Part shown: one piece after another, positions 12,429 to 21,620 of the stretch
Layout of the letters: each line of letters starts with the position of its first letter
Numbering within the stretch: position 1 is the first letter of the stretch
Assembly: GCF_014646815.1 (NCBI RefSeq)
Contig: NZ_BMNZ01000007.1
Span: 1-64,000, forward strand
DNA length: 64,000 nt
Origin: Terrabacter tumescens
Lineage (GTDB): Bacteria > Actinomycetota > Actinomycetes > Actinomycetales > Dermatophilaceae
Direction of reading: 5' to 3'
The notes under the pieces: generated by a model
What the model saw: the letters and a program-made list of their open reading frames with translations, nothing else
What the model was told of the DNA's origin: nothing
Databases searched by the model: none
Position numbers and translations under genes: made by a program

Positions 12429-13849
12429 CAGCCGACGGCTCCTTCCATCTGCAGCTCGATGAGGCGGTTGAGCTCGAGGGCGTACTCCATCGGCAGCTCA
12501 CGCGCGATGGGCTCGATGAAGCCGCGCACGATCATCGCCATCGCCTCGTCCTCGGCCATGCCGCGCGACATGAGGTAGAAGAGCTGGTCCTCGGACACCT
12601 TCGAGACCGTGGCCTCGTGACCCATCGAGACGTCGTCCTCGCGGATGTCGACGTAGGGGTAGGTGTCGGAGCGGCTGATCGTGTCGACGAGCAGGGCGTC
12701 GCAGCGGACCGTCGAGGCCGAGTGCGAGGCGCCCTCGAGCACCTGCACGAGGCCGCGGTAGCTCGCGCGTCCGCCGCCGCGGGCGACCGACTTGCTGATG
12801 ATCGAGCTCTTGGTGTTGGGCGCCGCGTGGACCATCTTGGAGCCGGTGTCCTGGTGCTGGCCCTCGCCGGCGAAGGCGATCGAGAGCGTCTCGCCCTTGG
12901 CGTGCTCGCCCATGAGGAAGACGGCGGGGTACTTCATCGTCACCTTGGAGCCGATGTTGCCGTCCACCCACTCCATCGTCGCGCCGGCCTCGCACGTCGC
13001 GCGCTTGGTGACGAGGTTGTAGACGTTGTTGGACCAGTTCTGGATCGTCGTGTAGCGCACGCGGGCGTTCTTCTTGACGATGATCTCGACGACGGCCGAG
13101 TGCAGCGAGTCCGACTTGTAGATCGGCGCGGTGCAACCCTCGACGTAGTGCACGTAGGAGCCCTCGTCGGCGATGATCAGCGTCCGCTCGAACTGGCCCA
13201 TGTTCTCGGTGTTGATGCGGAAGTACGCCTGGAGCGGGATGTCGACGTGGACACCCTTGGGCACGTAGATGAACGAGCCACCCGACCACACCGCGGTGTT
13301 GAGCGCCGCGAACTTGTTGTCGCCGGCGGGGATGACCGTCGCGAAGTGCTCGCGGAAGAGGTCCTCGTGCTCCTTCAGGGCCGTGTCGGTGTCGAGGAAG
13401 ATGACGCCCTGGGCCTCGAGGTCCTCACGGATCTGGTGGTAGACGACCTCGGACTCGTACTGGGCGGCGACACCCGAGACGAGGCGCTGCTTCTCGGCCT
13501 CGGGGATGCCCAGGCGGTCGTAGGTGTTCTTGATGTCCTCGGGCAGGTCGTCCCACGTGGCGGCCTGCTTCTCGGTGGACTTCACGAAGTACTTGATGTT
13601 CTGGAAGTCGATGCCCGTGAGGTCCGAGCCCCACGCCGGCATGGGCTTCTTGCCGAAGAGGCTGAGGCTCTTCAGGCGCAGCTTGGTCATCCACTCGGGC
13701 TCGTTCTTGCGGGCCGAGATGTCGCGCACGACGTCCTCGTTGAGCCCACGACGCGCCGTGGCGCCGGCCACGTCGCTGTCGGCCCAGCCGTACTCATAGG
13801 TGCCGATGCCCTTGAGGCCGGGGTTCAGCTCTTCGATGTGGGTGGTCAT
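12428..13849 (-). CDS. sufB: SufB Fe-S scaffold subunit
   Basis: A 473-aa SufB, the subunit on which the nascent cluster is built. Y[11 protein letters not shown], [22 protein letters not shown] (conserved Cys) and [16 protein letters not shown] are visible in order. I see no intein, unlike the SufB of some mycobacteria. The start overlaps the sufR stop by 4 nt (ATGA), so repressor and scaffold are translationally coupled. Confidence 0.96.
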
Positions 13850-14718
13850 GAGGAACCTTCCTTGACGTGCGTGAGCGTGTCGGTGGTGCTCGTGGTGGTG
13901 CTCGTACTGGTGCTCGTACTGGTGCTCGTACTGGTGCTCGTGCTGAGCAGGGCAGCCTCCGGGTCAACACCCGAGGGCTGCGTGGTCTTCCGGGGGCGAG
14001 CGCCGATCCCACCGGTCGGGACGAACGTGGTGCAGACGTGGTGGCCGCCGGCGAGGGTCGCGAGGCGCTGGACGTGGACGCCGAGCAGGCGCGAGAAGGC
14101 GTCGGTCTCGGCCTCGCAGAAGGCCGGGAACTCGGCCGCGACGTGCTGGACGGGGCAGTGGCCCTGGCACAGCTGGACGCCGGTCAGGCCCCCGGCCCCG
14201 ACGGGGCGGGCCGTGGCGGCGAAGCCGTCCTCGCTCAGCGCCTCGACGAGCGCCTCCGTGCGAGCGGCGGGTGCGTCGCCGGCGGCGGCGAGGCGGGCGG
14301 CATACCGCTCCTCGAGGGCGGCCACGCGGTTGCGGGCGAAGTCGCCCACGGCGGCCGGGCCCGCGTGGGCCTCGAGGTAGCGGAGCACCTCGACGGCGAG
14401 CGAGTCGTAGTCGGCCTCGAGGGCACTGTGCCCGGCGTCGGAGACGACGTAGGCCCGGGCGGGTCGCCCGCGACCGCGACGGCCGCCGGTGGGCTCGTGC
14501 GGGACGACCGCCCCCTGCTCGACGAGGGCGTCGAGGTGGCGGCGGACCGCGGCCGGTGTCAGGTCGAGGTGGCGGCCGAGCTCGGCCGCCGTGATGGGCC
14601 CGTCGGCGGAGACCATGTGGAGCACCCGCGAGCGCGTGCGCGACTCGAGCGGCGAGACGTGTTGGACGTCCTCGCCGTCCTTCGTCTCACGCGGTGCGTG
14701 CTCTCCGATAAACACCAC
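13846..14718 (-). CDS. sufR: SufR-type Fe-S-sensing repressor
   Basis: A 290-aa winged-HTH regulator heading the suf operon. The HTH is at about residues 25-75 ([24 protein letters not shown]). Cys184, Cys188, Cys201 and Cys229 lie in [15 protein letters not shown] and HHVCT, matching the cluster-binding region of SufR. It should repress suf when loaded with an Fe-S cluster. The last 35 residues are a Ser-Thr repeat encoded by a 12-bp minisatellite. The GTG at 14718 is the first in-frame start; a later GTG at 14715 is possible. Confidence 0.88.
   Translation of the reverse strand: MVFIGEHAPRETKDGEDVQHVSPLESRTRSRVLHMVSADGPITAAELGRHLDLTPAAVRRHLDALVEQGAVVPHEPTGGRRGRGRPARAYVVSDAGHSALEADYDSLAVEVLRYLEAHAGPAAVGDFARNRVAALEERYAARLAAAGDAPAARTEALVEALSEDGFAATARPVGAGGLTGVQLCQGHCPVQHVAAEFPAFCEAETDAFSRLLGVHVQRLATLAGGHHVCTTFVPTGGIGARPRKTTQPSGVDPEAALLSTSTSTSTSTSTSTSTTTSTTDTLTHVKEGSS
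13885..13944. repeat. 12-bp minisatellite in the sufR 3' end
   Basis: Five tandem units of GGTGCTCGTACT (outer units diverged). Each encodes Ser-Thr-Ser-Thr on the minus strand, so copy changes stay in frame. Confidence 0.9.
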
Positions 14719-14728
14719 ACCATTGTGA
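14717..14728. promoter_or_regulatory. Candidate SufR operator at the sufR start
   Basis: ACACCATTGTGA is an imperfect dyad (ACAC and GTGA half-sites) that overlaps the sufR start codon. Its position suits an autoregulatory SufR site, and the spacer from pssA is only 44 bp. This is a weak call from symmetry alone. Confidence 0.3.
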
Positions 14729-14762
14729 CGTAAATGGGCCTCCTGCTCCAGTTAGGAGGTCC

Positions 14763-15740
14763 TTACCGGCAGCCCCGCCCGTCGAGGTCGTCGTCGATGT
14801 CGAGATCGTCCCCGTCGTCGTCCCTGCCGTCGACGTCGTCGTCCCCGTCGTCCTCGGACTCCGGCGGCATGATCACCGACGGCATCCGGGTGCGCGGAGG
14901 GGCGACGGCATCGTCCCCGAACCAGCGTCGGCGCAGGGGCGCCGTGACCCAGCCCAGCGGGCAGGTGAGCACGTAGCCGTAGGCGAGCGCCATCCCCGTC
15001 GCCCCGGGGAAGAGCGCGAGTCCCAGGGCGATGAGGATGCCGAGCGGCACCGTGATCCGCAGGTGCCGCGGCGAGAGGAGGTCACGGAAGGAGCGGAAGC
15101 GGAACGAGGAGGCCATGAGCGCGGCCGGCACGACGCCGGCAGCGACCGGGACGAGCGGCGCCCAGTCGTAGAGCGGGTCGCCGATGGCGAGCACGGTGGA
15201 GATGACGACGCCCGCCGCGCCCGGGCTCGCGAGGCCGACGAAGTAGCGCTTGTCGGCGAGCGGGTCGATGGTGACGTTGAAGCGGGCGAGGCGGTAGGCC
15301 GCGCAGGCCAGCCAGAACATCGCGCCCGCCCACGCCCAGACGGGATAGGCCGGCAGCGCCCACGTGTAGACGAGGACGGCCGGTGCGATCCCGAACGAGA
15401 TGAGGTCGGCGAGCGAGTCGAACTGGAGGCCGAAGGGCGTGATCGCCCCGACCGCGCGCGCCACGGCGCCGTCGCAGATGTCGAGGACGATGGAGATGGC
15501 CACGAGGACGGCGGCCGTGCGGAAGTGCCCCTGGAACGAGAGCAGCACCGAGGAGAAGCCGCAGAGCATGTTGCCGAGCGTGAAGAGGCTCGGCAGCGTG
15601 GCCCGGGCGCGGACGCGCGGGTTGAGCCGGTCGAGCGGGATGACACGTGCGCCGGTCGCCGAGACGAGGCGAATGCGCCGGCTGACGCGGTCGCGCCGAC
15701 GCGGACGCTCGTCGGCGGACGCGGACGGGTCGCCACTCAC
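14763..15740 (-). CDS. pssA: CDP-diacylglycerol-serine O-phosphatidyltransferase
   Basis: A 325-aa integral membrane enzyme making phosphatidylserine from CDP-diacylglycerol and serine. The CDP-alcohol phosphotransferase motif D-G-x2-A-R-x8-G-x3-D-x3-D is intact in CDGAVARAVGAITPFGLQFD plus SLAD. Several hydrophobic helices follow. The C-terminus is a strongly acidic Asp-rich tail (about 35 residues). The GTG at 15740 overlaps the psd stop (GTGA), so the two steps of phosphatidylethanolamine synthesis are coupled. Confidence 0.92.
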   Translation of the reverse strand: MSGDPSASADERPRRRDRVSRRIRLVSATGARVIPLDRLNPRVRARATLPSLFTLGNMLCGFSSVLLSFQGHFRTAAVLVAISIVLDICDGAVARAVGAITPFGLQFDSLADLISFGIAPAVLVYTWALPAYPVWAWAGAMFWLACAAYRLARFNVTIDPLADKRYFVGLASPGAAGVVISTVLAIGDPLYDWAPLVPVAAGVVPAALMASSFRFRSFRDLLSPRHLRITVPLGILIALGLALFPGATGMALAYGYVLTCPLGWVTAPLRRRWFGDDAVAPPRTRMPSVIMPPESEDDGDDDVDGRDDDGDDLDIDDDLDGRGCR

Positions 15741-16402
15741 GACTGGGCCGCCGCGGGGAACCGACCGAGGACCGTCTCTCCCCCGATGGCGCGCTTGCCC
15801 TTGGAGATCTCGAGCTGCACCTCCGGCGGCACGAAGACGTCCATGCGGGAGCCGAACTTCATCAGCCCCATCCGCGCGCCGGTGGGGACCTCGTCGCCCG
15901 GCTCGATGCGCGTGACGATGCGGCGCGCGAGCTGGCCCACGAGCTGGCGGTAGACGACCCGCCGCGGGCGCCCGTCGACGACCCGCTCCACGATGATCTC
16001 GCTGCGCTCGTTCTTCGTGGCGCTCTCGGCGCGGTAGGCCGCGAGGAACCGTCCGGGGGTGTGGGTGACGTCGATGACACGGCCGCCGTAGGGCGAGCGG
16101 TTCATGTGGACGTCGAGCAGCGACAGGAAGATGCTGACCTGCTGCCACTCACCGGGAGGCGCGATGCCCGGCTGGGGCTCCCCCACGTGCATGACGATGC
16201 CGTCGGCCGGCGCGAGCACGACGTCGGGGTCCGACACGGGCGTGTGGTCCGGCGTCCGGTCGGGGTCGCGGAAGAAGAGCGTCACCCCCGCGGTCAGCAG
16301 GCCGAGGGCGGCGGTCGTGCGCGGTCGGCGGGCCAGCGCGGCGATCACCGTCGGCACGGCGGCCATGGCGGTGAAGGGCTTGGCGGCTGGGTCGATCTTC
16401 AC
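15737..16402 (-). CDS. psd: Phosphatidylserine decarboxylase proenzyme
   Basis: A 221-aa short-form (PSD-A) decarboxylase that converts phosphatidylserine to phosphatidylethanolamine. Self-cleavage at Gly184-Ser185 in MKFGSRMDVF should give the beta chain and the pyruvoyl-bearing alpha chain. VHMNRSPYGG is the conserved central motif, and a hydrophobic N-terminal segment anchors it. The GTG start at 16402 has GGAGA 8 nt upstream. It is first in psd-pssA and divergent from the ABC ATPase. Confidence 0.93.
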   Translation of the reverse strand: MKIDPAAKPFTAMAAVPTVIAALARRPRTTAALGLLTAGVTLFFRDPDRTPDHTPVSDPDVVLAPADGIVMHVGEPQPGIAPPGEWQQVSIFLSLLDVHMNRSPYGGRVIDVTHTPGRFLAAYRAESATKNERSEIIVERVVDGRPRRVVYRQLVGQLARRIVTRIEPGDEVPTGARMGLMKFGSRMDVFVPPEVQLEISKGKRAIGGETVLGRFPAAAQS

Positions 16403-16514
16403 GGGTGGGGTTCTCCGTCAGGGTCGAGTGGAAGCGGGCGGGCGGAGCGGGGACGGCGGAGGGGTACGCCGGTGGCGACCGAGGTGCGGTGACCGGGGTC
16501 GTCGGGACCGAGCC

Positions 16515-16520
16515 TAGACT
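16515..16520 (+). promoter_or_regulatory. -10 element of the ABC ATPase gene, near-leaderless
   Basis: TAGACT, 8 nt before the ATG at 16529, with no ribosome site between. Confidence 0.45.
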
Positions 16521-16528
16521 CATGAGCC

Positions 16529-17239
16529 ATGACCGATGCGGTGACACTGTCCGACCTCCACCGCACCTTCGGTCCGGTCGCGGCGCTCGACGGGCTGACG
16601 TGGACGGCGCCCGCCGGACGCATCACCGCGGTGCTCGGTCCCAACGGGGCGGGCAAGACGACCGCGATCGAGTGCGCCGTCGGGCTCGGCCGTCCCGACC
16701 GCGGCGAGGTCCGCGTCCTCGGCACCGACCCCTGGCAGGCCAGCGCAGACCACCGGGCCCGCGTCGGGGTCATGCTCCAGGCGGGCGGGCTGCCCAACGG
16801 CACCAAGCCGCTGCGCCTGCTCCACCACCTGGCCCGGCTCTACGCCGACCCAGTCGACGTCGACGCGGTGGCACGTCGCCTCGGTGTGACGGACTTCGCG
16901 TCCACGACCGTGCGGCGCCTCTCCGGCGGCCAGAAGCAGCGCCTCGCGCTCGCGGCGTCGCTGCTGGGGCGTCCCGAGGTGCTCTTCCTCGACGAGCCCG
17001 CGGCGGGCCTCGACCCCCACGGGCGCCTGGACGTGTGGGACCTCGTGGCGGAGCAGCGCGACGCCGGCACCACCGTCATCGTGACGACCCACTCCTTCGA
17101 GGAGGCCGAGCGGCTCGCCGACCACCTCGTCATCATGAACGCCGGACGCACCGTCGCGGAGGGTGCGCCCGGTGACGTGACCGGCGGGCGCTCCCTCGAG
17201 GACGTCTACTTCAGCCTGACCCGCAAGGGAGCCGCGTGA
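16529..17239 (+). CDS. ABC transporter ATP-binding protein
   Basis: A 236-aa ATPase of an ABC-2-type exporter. Walker A GPNGAGKTT, the signature LSGGQKQRL, Walker B VLFLDEPAAGLD and the switch His in TTHS are intact. It overlaps its permease by 4 nt (GTGA). The pair sits near ctaA and across from suf, as the equivalent pair does in mycobacteria, but the cargo is unknown. Confidence 0.92.
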   Translation: MTDAVTLSDLHRTFGPVAALDGLTWTAPAGRITAVLGPNGAGKTTAIECAVGLGRPDRGEVRVLGTDPWQASADHRARVGVMLQAGGLPNGTKPLRLLHHLARLYADPVDVDAVARRLGVTDFASTTVRRLSGGQKQRLALAASLLGRPEVLFLDEPAAGLDPHGRLDVWDLVAEQRDAGTTVIVTTHSFEEAERLADHLVIMNAGRTVAEGAPGDVTGGRSLEDVYFSLTRKGAA

Positions 17240-18015
17240 CCACCCCGACCACGCCCCGCACCTCGACCACCACGCGCGCGGCCACCCCGCGCCGTCGCGT
17301 CCTCGCCCAGGCGGCGTTCGAGGTCGGCAGCCTGCTGCGCAACGGCGAGCAGCTGCTCGTCTCCCTCGTCCTGCCCGCCATGGCGCTCGTCGGCCTCAGC
17401 CTGACGAGCTCGCCGTCGCTGGGTCCGGGCACCCGCATCGACGTCGCGACTCCGGGGGTCATCGGCCTCTGCGTCATCTCCGCAGCCTTCACCGCGCAGG
17501 CCATCTCGACCGGCTTCGACCGGCGCTACGCGGTGCTGCGCTACCTCGGCGTCACGCCGCTGGGGCGCTCCGGTCTCGTGGCCGCCAAGGTGCTCGCCAC
17601 GCTCGCCGTCGAGGTCGTCCAGGTCGGCGTCATCGCAGCGCTGGGTCTCGTGCTCGGCTGGCGACCGGACGTCTCCGGGATCGCGTATGCCGTGCTCTTC
17701 GTCGTCGTCGGCACGTGGGCCTTCGTGGCGCTGGCCCTCCTGCTCGCCGGCACCCTGCGTGCCGAGGCGGTGCTCGCCATCGCCAACCTCGTGTGGGTGC
17801 TGCTGCTCGGGCTCGGCGGTGTCATCGTGCCGCGCACCGAGCTGCCCGCCGGCGTCTCCCACGTCGCGGCGTACCTCCCCTCCGCGGGCCTCTCCGACGG
17901 GCTCCGGTCGGCGCTCGTGGACGGGCAGCTGAACCTCGCCGCCCTCGGCGTCGTCCTCGCGTGGGGAGTGGTCGCCACGGCCCTCGCGGCGCGGCTCTTC
18001 CGTTTCGACGACTGA
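17236..18015 (+). CDS. ABC-2 type transporter permease
   Basis: A 259-aa membrane protein with about six hydrophobic helices, such as VSLVLPAMALVGL, VIGLCVISAAFTAQAI and LLLGLGGVIVPR. This is the ABC-2 permease layout. It is coupled to the upstream ATPase by a GTGA overlap. A basic, Thr-rich N-terminus of about 25 residues faces the cytosol. Substrate unknown. Confidence 0.85.
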   Translation: MTTPTTPRTSTTTRAATPRRRVLAQAAFEVGSLLRNGEQLLVSLVLPAMALVGLSLTSSPSLGPGTRIDVATPGVIGLCVISAAFTAQAISTGFDRRYAVLRYLGVTPLGRSGLVAAKVLATLAVEVVQVGVIAALGLVLGWRPDVSGIAYAVLFVVVGTWAFVALALLLAGTLRAEAVLAIANLVWVLLLGLGGVIVPRTELPAGVSHVAAYLPSAGLSDGLRSALVDGQLNLAALGVVLAWGVVATALAARLFRFDD

Positions 18016-18073
18016 ACGCACGAGACTGGCCGCACCGCACGACATCCGCTGACCCGAACGGCCTGGAGGCGAC

Positions 18074-18556
18074 GTGTTCGACTACATCTTCGGACTGCCG
18101 ATGCACGCCCTGGTCATCCACGCGGTCGTCGTGCTCGTGCCCCTCTCCGCGCTGTCCGCGATCGCCTACGTCGTCCGACCCGGGTGGCGCCGCGTGCTGC
18201 GCTGGCCGACGGCAGCCAGCGCCGTGGTCTCCGGCGTCTCGGCCTTCGTCGCCGCCGAGAGCGGTGAGGCACTGCAGCGTCGGGTGACCCGGGTGCGCGC
18301 CGGCTCCTTCGACGCCCAGATGCTGAACGACCACGTCGAGTGGGGCGACCGCGCCAAGCTGCTCTGCCTGCTGTTCATGGCCCTGACCCTCGTCGCCCTC
18401 TGGTTCGCCCGGCCGCCCGACGAGGAGTCGCCGCGCGGGCACGCCTTCGACGTGCTCGTCGGCACCCTCGTCGTGCTGTCCGCCGTCGCCGCCGTCGTGA
18501 CCGTCGTGCTGGCCGGCCACGCCGGGTCGGCCGTCGTCTGGAACGACCTGGCCTGA
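18074..18556 (+). CDS. DUF2231 membrane protein
   Basis: A 160-aa protein with four predicted helices. It opens with FDYIFGLPMHALVIHAVVVLVPLSALSAIAYV, whose paired His residues are typical of DUF2231 and could bind heme or metal (inference). A GTG start follows GGAGG. It lies just before ctaA, so a role in respiratory heme handling is possible but unproven. Confidence 0.75.
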   Translation: MFDYIFGLPMHALVIHAVVVLVPLSALSAIAYVVRPGWRRVLRWPTAASAVVSGVSAFVAAESGEALQRRVTRVRAGSFDAQMLNDHVEWGDRAKLLCLLFMALTLVALWFARPPDEESPRGHAFDVLVGTLVVLSAVAAVVTVVLAGHAGSAVVWNDLA

Positions 18557-18647
18557 CCGCGGGGGCACCTGCAGGGCGGCGCCGGGGACCGCCGGAGAAC
18601 CCCGGACAGCACGACCGGGCGATTCGGGTGGAGCGCGCCACGCGGCA

Positions 18648-18653
18648 TACCCT
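18648..18653 (+). promoter_or_regulatory. -10 element of ctaA, leaderless
   Basis: TACCCT, 6 nt before the GTG at 18660. It overlaps one of the CGGCATAC words (18644-18650). Confidence 0.5.
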
Positions 18654-18659
18654 TGCGGG

Positions 18660-19625
18660 GTGTCCTCCACGCCTATCGTGACCGACGTCGACCGCCCGAC
18701 CGGCACGAGCCGTCTCGCCCGCGCCGCGGGTCGCCTCCCCACCGTCCCGTCGTCCTGGGTGCGGCCGCTCCTGCTGGCCAACCTCGTCGGCGAGGTCGGG
18801 ATCGTCGTCACCGGCGGCATCGTGCGCCTGACCGGCAGCGGTCTCGGGTGCAGCACGTGGCCGGAGTGTCAGCCGGGCTCGTTCACGCCGGTGCGCACGC
18901 CCGAGAGCGCCTACCACGACCTCGTCGAGTTCGGGAACCGCACGCTGACCGGCGTCGTGGGCATCCTGGCCCTCGTCTCACTCTGGGTGGTCCTGACCCG
19001 GTGGCCGCAGCGCCGGCGTCTGCACCTCGTCTCGGTCGGCGTGCTCGCCGGCATCCCGGCGCAGGCCGTCCTCGGCGGCATCACCGTCCTGACCGGGCTC
19101 AACCCGTGGACCGTCATGTCGCACTTCCTGCTCTCGATGGTGCTCGTCGCGCTCTCGGCGGCCCTGGTGCGCGGAGCGCAGGACGAGGTCTCCGGTCCCG
19201 GCGAGCTCGTCGTCCACCCGCTCGCGCGCACGCTGGCCCTCGGCACGAGCGCGGTCGGCGCGGTCGTGCTCCTGCTCGGGGTCGTCGTGACCGGGTCGGG
19301 ACCGCACTCCGGCGACGCGGACCGACCCGCGCGCACCGGCTTCGACCCGCGGTTCGTCTCGTGGATGCACGCCGACGCCGTCATGCTCTTCTGCGGGCTC
19401 GTCATCGCCACGCTCGTCGCGGTGCGCATCACGGCGCAGACCGACGAGGCCCGCCGCGCGTGGACCATGGTCCTCGTCGTCACCCTCGCGCAGGGCCTCA
19501 TCGGCTACGTGCAGTACTTCACGAAGCTGCCCGAGCTGCTCGTCCTCGTGCACATGCTCGGCGCCAGCCTGCTCGTCGTCGCCCTGACCTTCGGCGTGCT
19601 CTCAACCCGACGCCACCCGGTCTGA
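18660..19625 (+). CDS. ctaA: Heme A synthase (COX15/CtaA)
   Basis: A 321-aa polytopic membrane protein that oxidises the C8 methyl of heme O to make heme A for aa3 oxidase. GGIVRLTGSGLGCSTWPECQPGSF holds the conserved loop with paired cysteines, and conserved His residues lie in FGNR, MSHFLLSMVL, WMHAD and VLVHMLGAS. About eight helices are visible. The GTG start is set by a TACCCT -10 six nt upstream. It works with ctaB, encoded 3 kb away. Confidence 0.92.
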   Translation: MSSTPIVTDVDRPTGTSRLARAAGRLPTVPSSWVRPLLLANLVGEVGIVVTGGIVRLTGSGLGCSTWPECQPGSFTPVRTPESAYHDLVEFGNRTLTGVVGILALVSLWVVLTRWPQRRRLHLVSVGVLAGIPAQAVLGGITVLTGLNPWTVMSHFLLSMVLVALSAALVRGAQDEVSGPGELVVHPLARTLALGTSAVGAVVLLLGVVVTGSGPHSGDADRPARTGFDPRFVSWMHADAVMLFCGLVIATLVAVRITAQTDEARRAWTMVLVVTLAQGLIGYVQYFTKLPELLVLVHMLGASLLVVALTFGVLSTRRHPV

Positions 19626-19698
19626 ACCTCCGGCATCGCCCGGCCCGGACGTCACCGGATCGCAAGGACTTTCGCAGGTCGAGCGGCGGTGCGCTGCC

Positions 19699-19704
19699 TA
19701 GGCT
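19699..19704 (+). promoter_or_regulatory. -10 element of the response regulator gene, leaderless
   Basis: TAGGCT, 6 nt before the GTG at 19711. Confidence 0.55.
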
Positions 19705-19710
19705 GGAGCG

Positions 19711-20412
19711 GTGCCCACCGTTCTCGTCGTCGACGACGACCTCACCCTGCGCGAGGTCGTCTCCGGCTACCTCGTGCGCGCCGGCCTCGATGTCGTCGAG
19801 GCAGAGGACGGGCTGGCGGCGCTGGCCGTCGCCCGCGAGCACTCCCCCGACCTCGTCGTGCTGGACCTCACCCTGCCGGGGCTCGACGGGCTCGAGGTCT
19901 TCCGCCGGCTGCGCTCGGAGCGCGGCGACCTGCCGGTCGTCATGCTGACGGCCCGGGGCGAGGAGTCGGACCGGGTGCTCGGGCTCGAGATCGGCGCCGA
20001 CGACTACGTGACCAAGCCGTTCAGCAGCCGCGAGCTCGTGCTGCGCATCCAGTCCATCCTGCGCCGGGCCGCACCCGTCGCGACGACCGGCAGCACCACG
20101 CTCGTCGATGCCGACCTGCGCGTCGACACCCGGCGCCACCAGGCGTGGCTCGGGAGCGACCCCCTCGCCCTGACGAGCCGCGAGTTCGACCTGCTCGCCC
20201 ACCTCATGAGCCATCCCGGCACGGCCTTCTCACGGCGGGAGCTGATGGAGCAGGTGTGGGGCTGGGAGTACGGCGACGAGTCCACGGTGACCGTCCACGT
20301 GCGTCGCCTGCGCGAGAAGGTCGAGGTCGACCCGGCGCAGCCGGTCCGGCTCCAGACCGTCTGGGGCGTCGGCTACCGCTGGGACGGCACGACCGCGAAC
20401 GGACGGCCGTGA
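19711..20412 (+). CDS. OmpR/PhoB-type response regulator
   Basis: A 233-aa response regulator. The receiver domain (residues 1-115) has the acidic DDD pocket at 8-10, phosphorylation site Asp52 (VVLDLTLPG), Thr80 and Lys102 (TKPF). The C-terminal winged helix (about 130-228) ends ESTVTVHVRRLREKVE and QTVWGVGYRW. It lies 67 nt before a histidine kinase gene, its likely partner. The signal is unknown. Confidence 0.93.
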   Translation: MPTVLVVDDDLTLREVVSGYLVRAGLDVVEAEDGLAALAVAREHSPDLVVLDLTLPGLDGLEVFRRLRSERGDLPVVMLTARGEESDRVLGLEIGADDYVTKPFSSRELVLRIQSILRRAAPVATTGSTTLVDADLRVDTRRHQAWLGSDPLALTSREFDLLAHLMSHPGTAFSRRELMEQVWGWEYGDESTVTVHVRRLREKVEVDPAQPVRLQTVWGVGYRWDGTTANGRP

Positions 20413-20479
20413 CCGGCTCCGTGAGCGTGCTGGTGCCCGCGCCGCCGGCCGGCTCCGGCCCGCACACCGAGGAGAGGTC

Positions 20480-21610
20480 GTGATCACCGAGGCGGCCCTG
20501 CTGGCCGCCCTGGCGGCCGTCGCCGTCGGTGCAGTGGGCGCCCTCGTCGTCCGTGCCCTCGCGGCGCGGTCGCTCGTCGCCGCGGCCGTCGTCGCCCCTC
20601 TCGTCGTCATCCTCAGCGTCGCCGTCGGAGTGGTCGTCACCGCCCGTGCGATGTTCATCAACGACCACGACCAGGCCGTGGTCCTCGTCGTCACCGCGAC
20701 GTCGCTGCCCATCGCCGCCGTCTTCGGCTGGCTCATCGCCCGACGCGTCCAGGAGCTGATGCGCGCGTCCGCGCAGGAGACCGCGCAGCGGGACCGGGAC
20801 CGACAGATCGAGCAGAGCCGCCGCGAGCTCGTGGCCTGGGTCTCGCACGACCTGCGCACCCCGCTCGCCGGCATCCGCGCCATGGCCGAGGCCCTCGAGG
20901 ACGGTCACGCACCCGCGGACGGCTCCTACCCCGCGCGGATCCGGTCCGAGGCCGACCGGATGTCCGACATGGTCGGCGGCCTGCTCGCCCTCTCGCGGCT
21001 GCAGTCCGGCACGCTGCGCCTCGACCGCGCGCCCGTCGACGTGGGCGACCTCGTGTCCGACGCCGTCGCGTCCGCCCGGGTGCTCGCCGACCGCCGCGGC
21101 GTGCACGTGACCGGGTCGGCCCCGCCCGTGGCCGTGACGACCTCCGCCGACGTCGGTGAGCTGTCCCGGGCCCTGGCCAACCTCGTGACCAACGCCCTAA
21201 CGCACACCGACGCCGGTGGCACCGTCGACATCTCGCTCGCCACCGAGCCCGCTCCGGACTGCCATGGCCACAAGGACGACGAGCACGGCCACAGCGTCGG
21301 GGTCGTGGCGCACGGCAGGGACGGGAGCGGCACCCCGGCCCCGGACGGCACCGGCGTCGCGCGCATCGCGGTCTCCGACGGGTGCGGGGGCATCCCCGAG
21401 GACGAGCTCGACCGCCTGTTCGAGCCGGGCTGGCGCGGCACCAGCGCCCGCACCCCGGCCGACGGCGTGGGTGCCGGCCTCGGCCTCGCCGTCGCGCGAG
21501 GCATCGCCCGCGCCCACGGCGGCGACGTGACGGTCGCCAACACCGGCCCGGGGTGCCGGTTCGAGCTCACCCTCCCCCTCCTCGATGCCCGGCCCGACCC
21601 CCGTCCCTAG
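20480..21610 (+). CDS. Sensor histidine kinase
   Basis: A 376-aa kinase with N-terminal hydrophobic segments (about 3-27, 31-55 and 66-88) and almost no periplasmic domain. The H box is VSHDLRTPL with His123, the N box NLVTNAL, G1 VSDGCGGIP and G2 GVGAGLGLAVARG. An unusual His/Asp/Cys-rich insertion (residues about 256-292, with CHGHKDDEHGH) sits between the N and G1 boxes. The GTG start has GGAGAGG upstream. It pairs with the response regulator just before it. Confidence 0.92.
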   Translation: MITEAALLAALAAVAVGAVGALVVRALAARSLVAAAVVAPLVVILSVAVGVVVTARAMFINDHDQAVVLVVTATSLPIAAVFGWLIARRVQELMRASAQETAQRDRDRQIEQSRRELVAWVSHDLRTPLAGIRAMAEALEDGHAPADGSYPARIRSEADRMSDMVGGLLALSRLQSGTLRLDRAPVDVGDLVSDAVASARVLADRRGVHVTGSAPPVAVTTSADVGELSRALANLVTNALTHTDAGGTVDISLATEPAPDCHGHKDDEHGHSVGVVAHGRDGSGTPAPDGTGVARIAVSDGCGGIPEDELDRLFEPGWRGTSARTPADGVGAGLGLAVARGIARAHGGDVTVANTGPGCRFELTLPLLDARPDPRP

Positions 21611-21613
21611 GCT
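21608..21613 (+). promoter_or_regulatory. -10 element of the GNAT-NUDIX gene, leaderless
   Basis: TAGGCT, 7 nt before the GTG at 21621. It overlaps the last codons of the kinase gene. Confidence 0.55.
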
Positions 21614-21620
21614 GGGGGTC

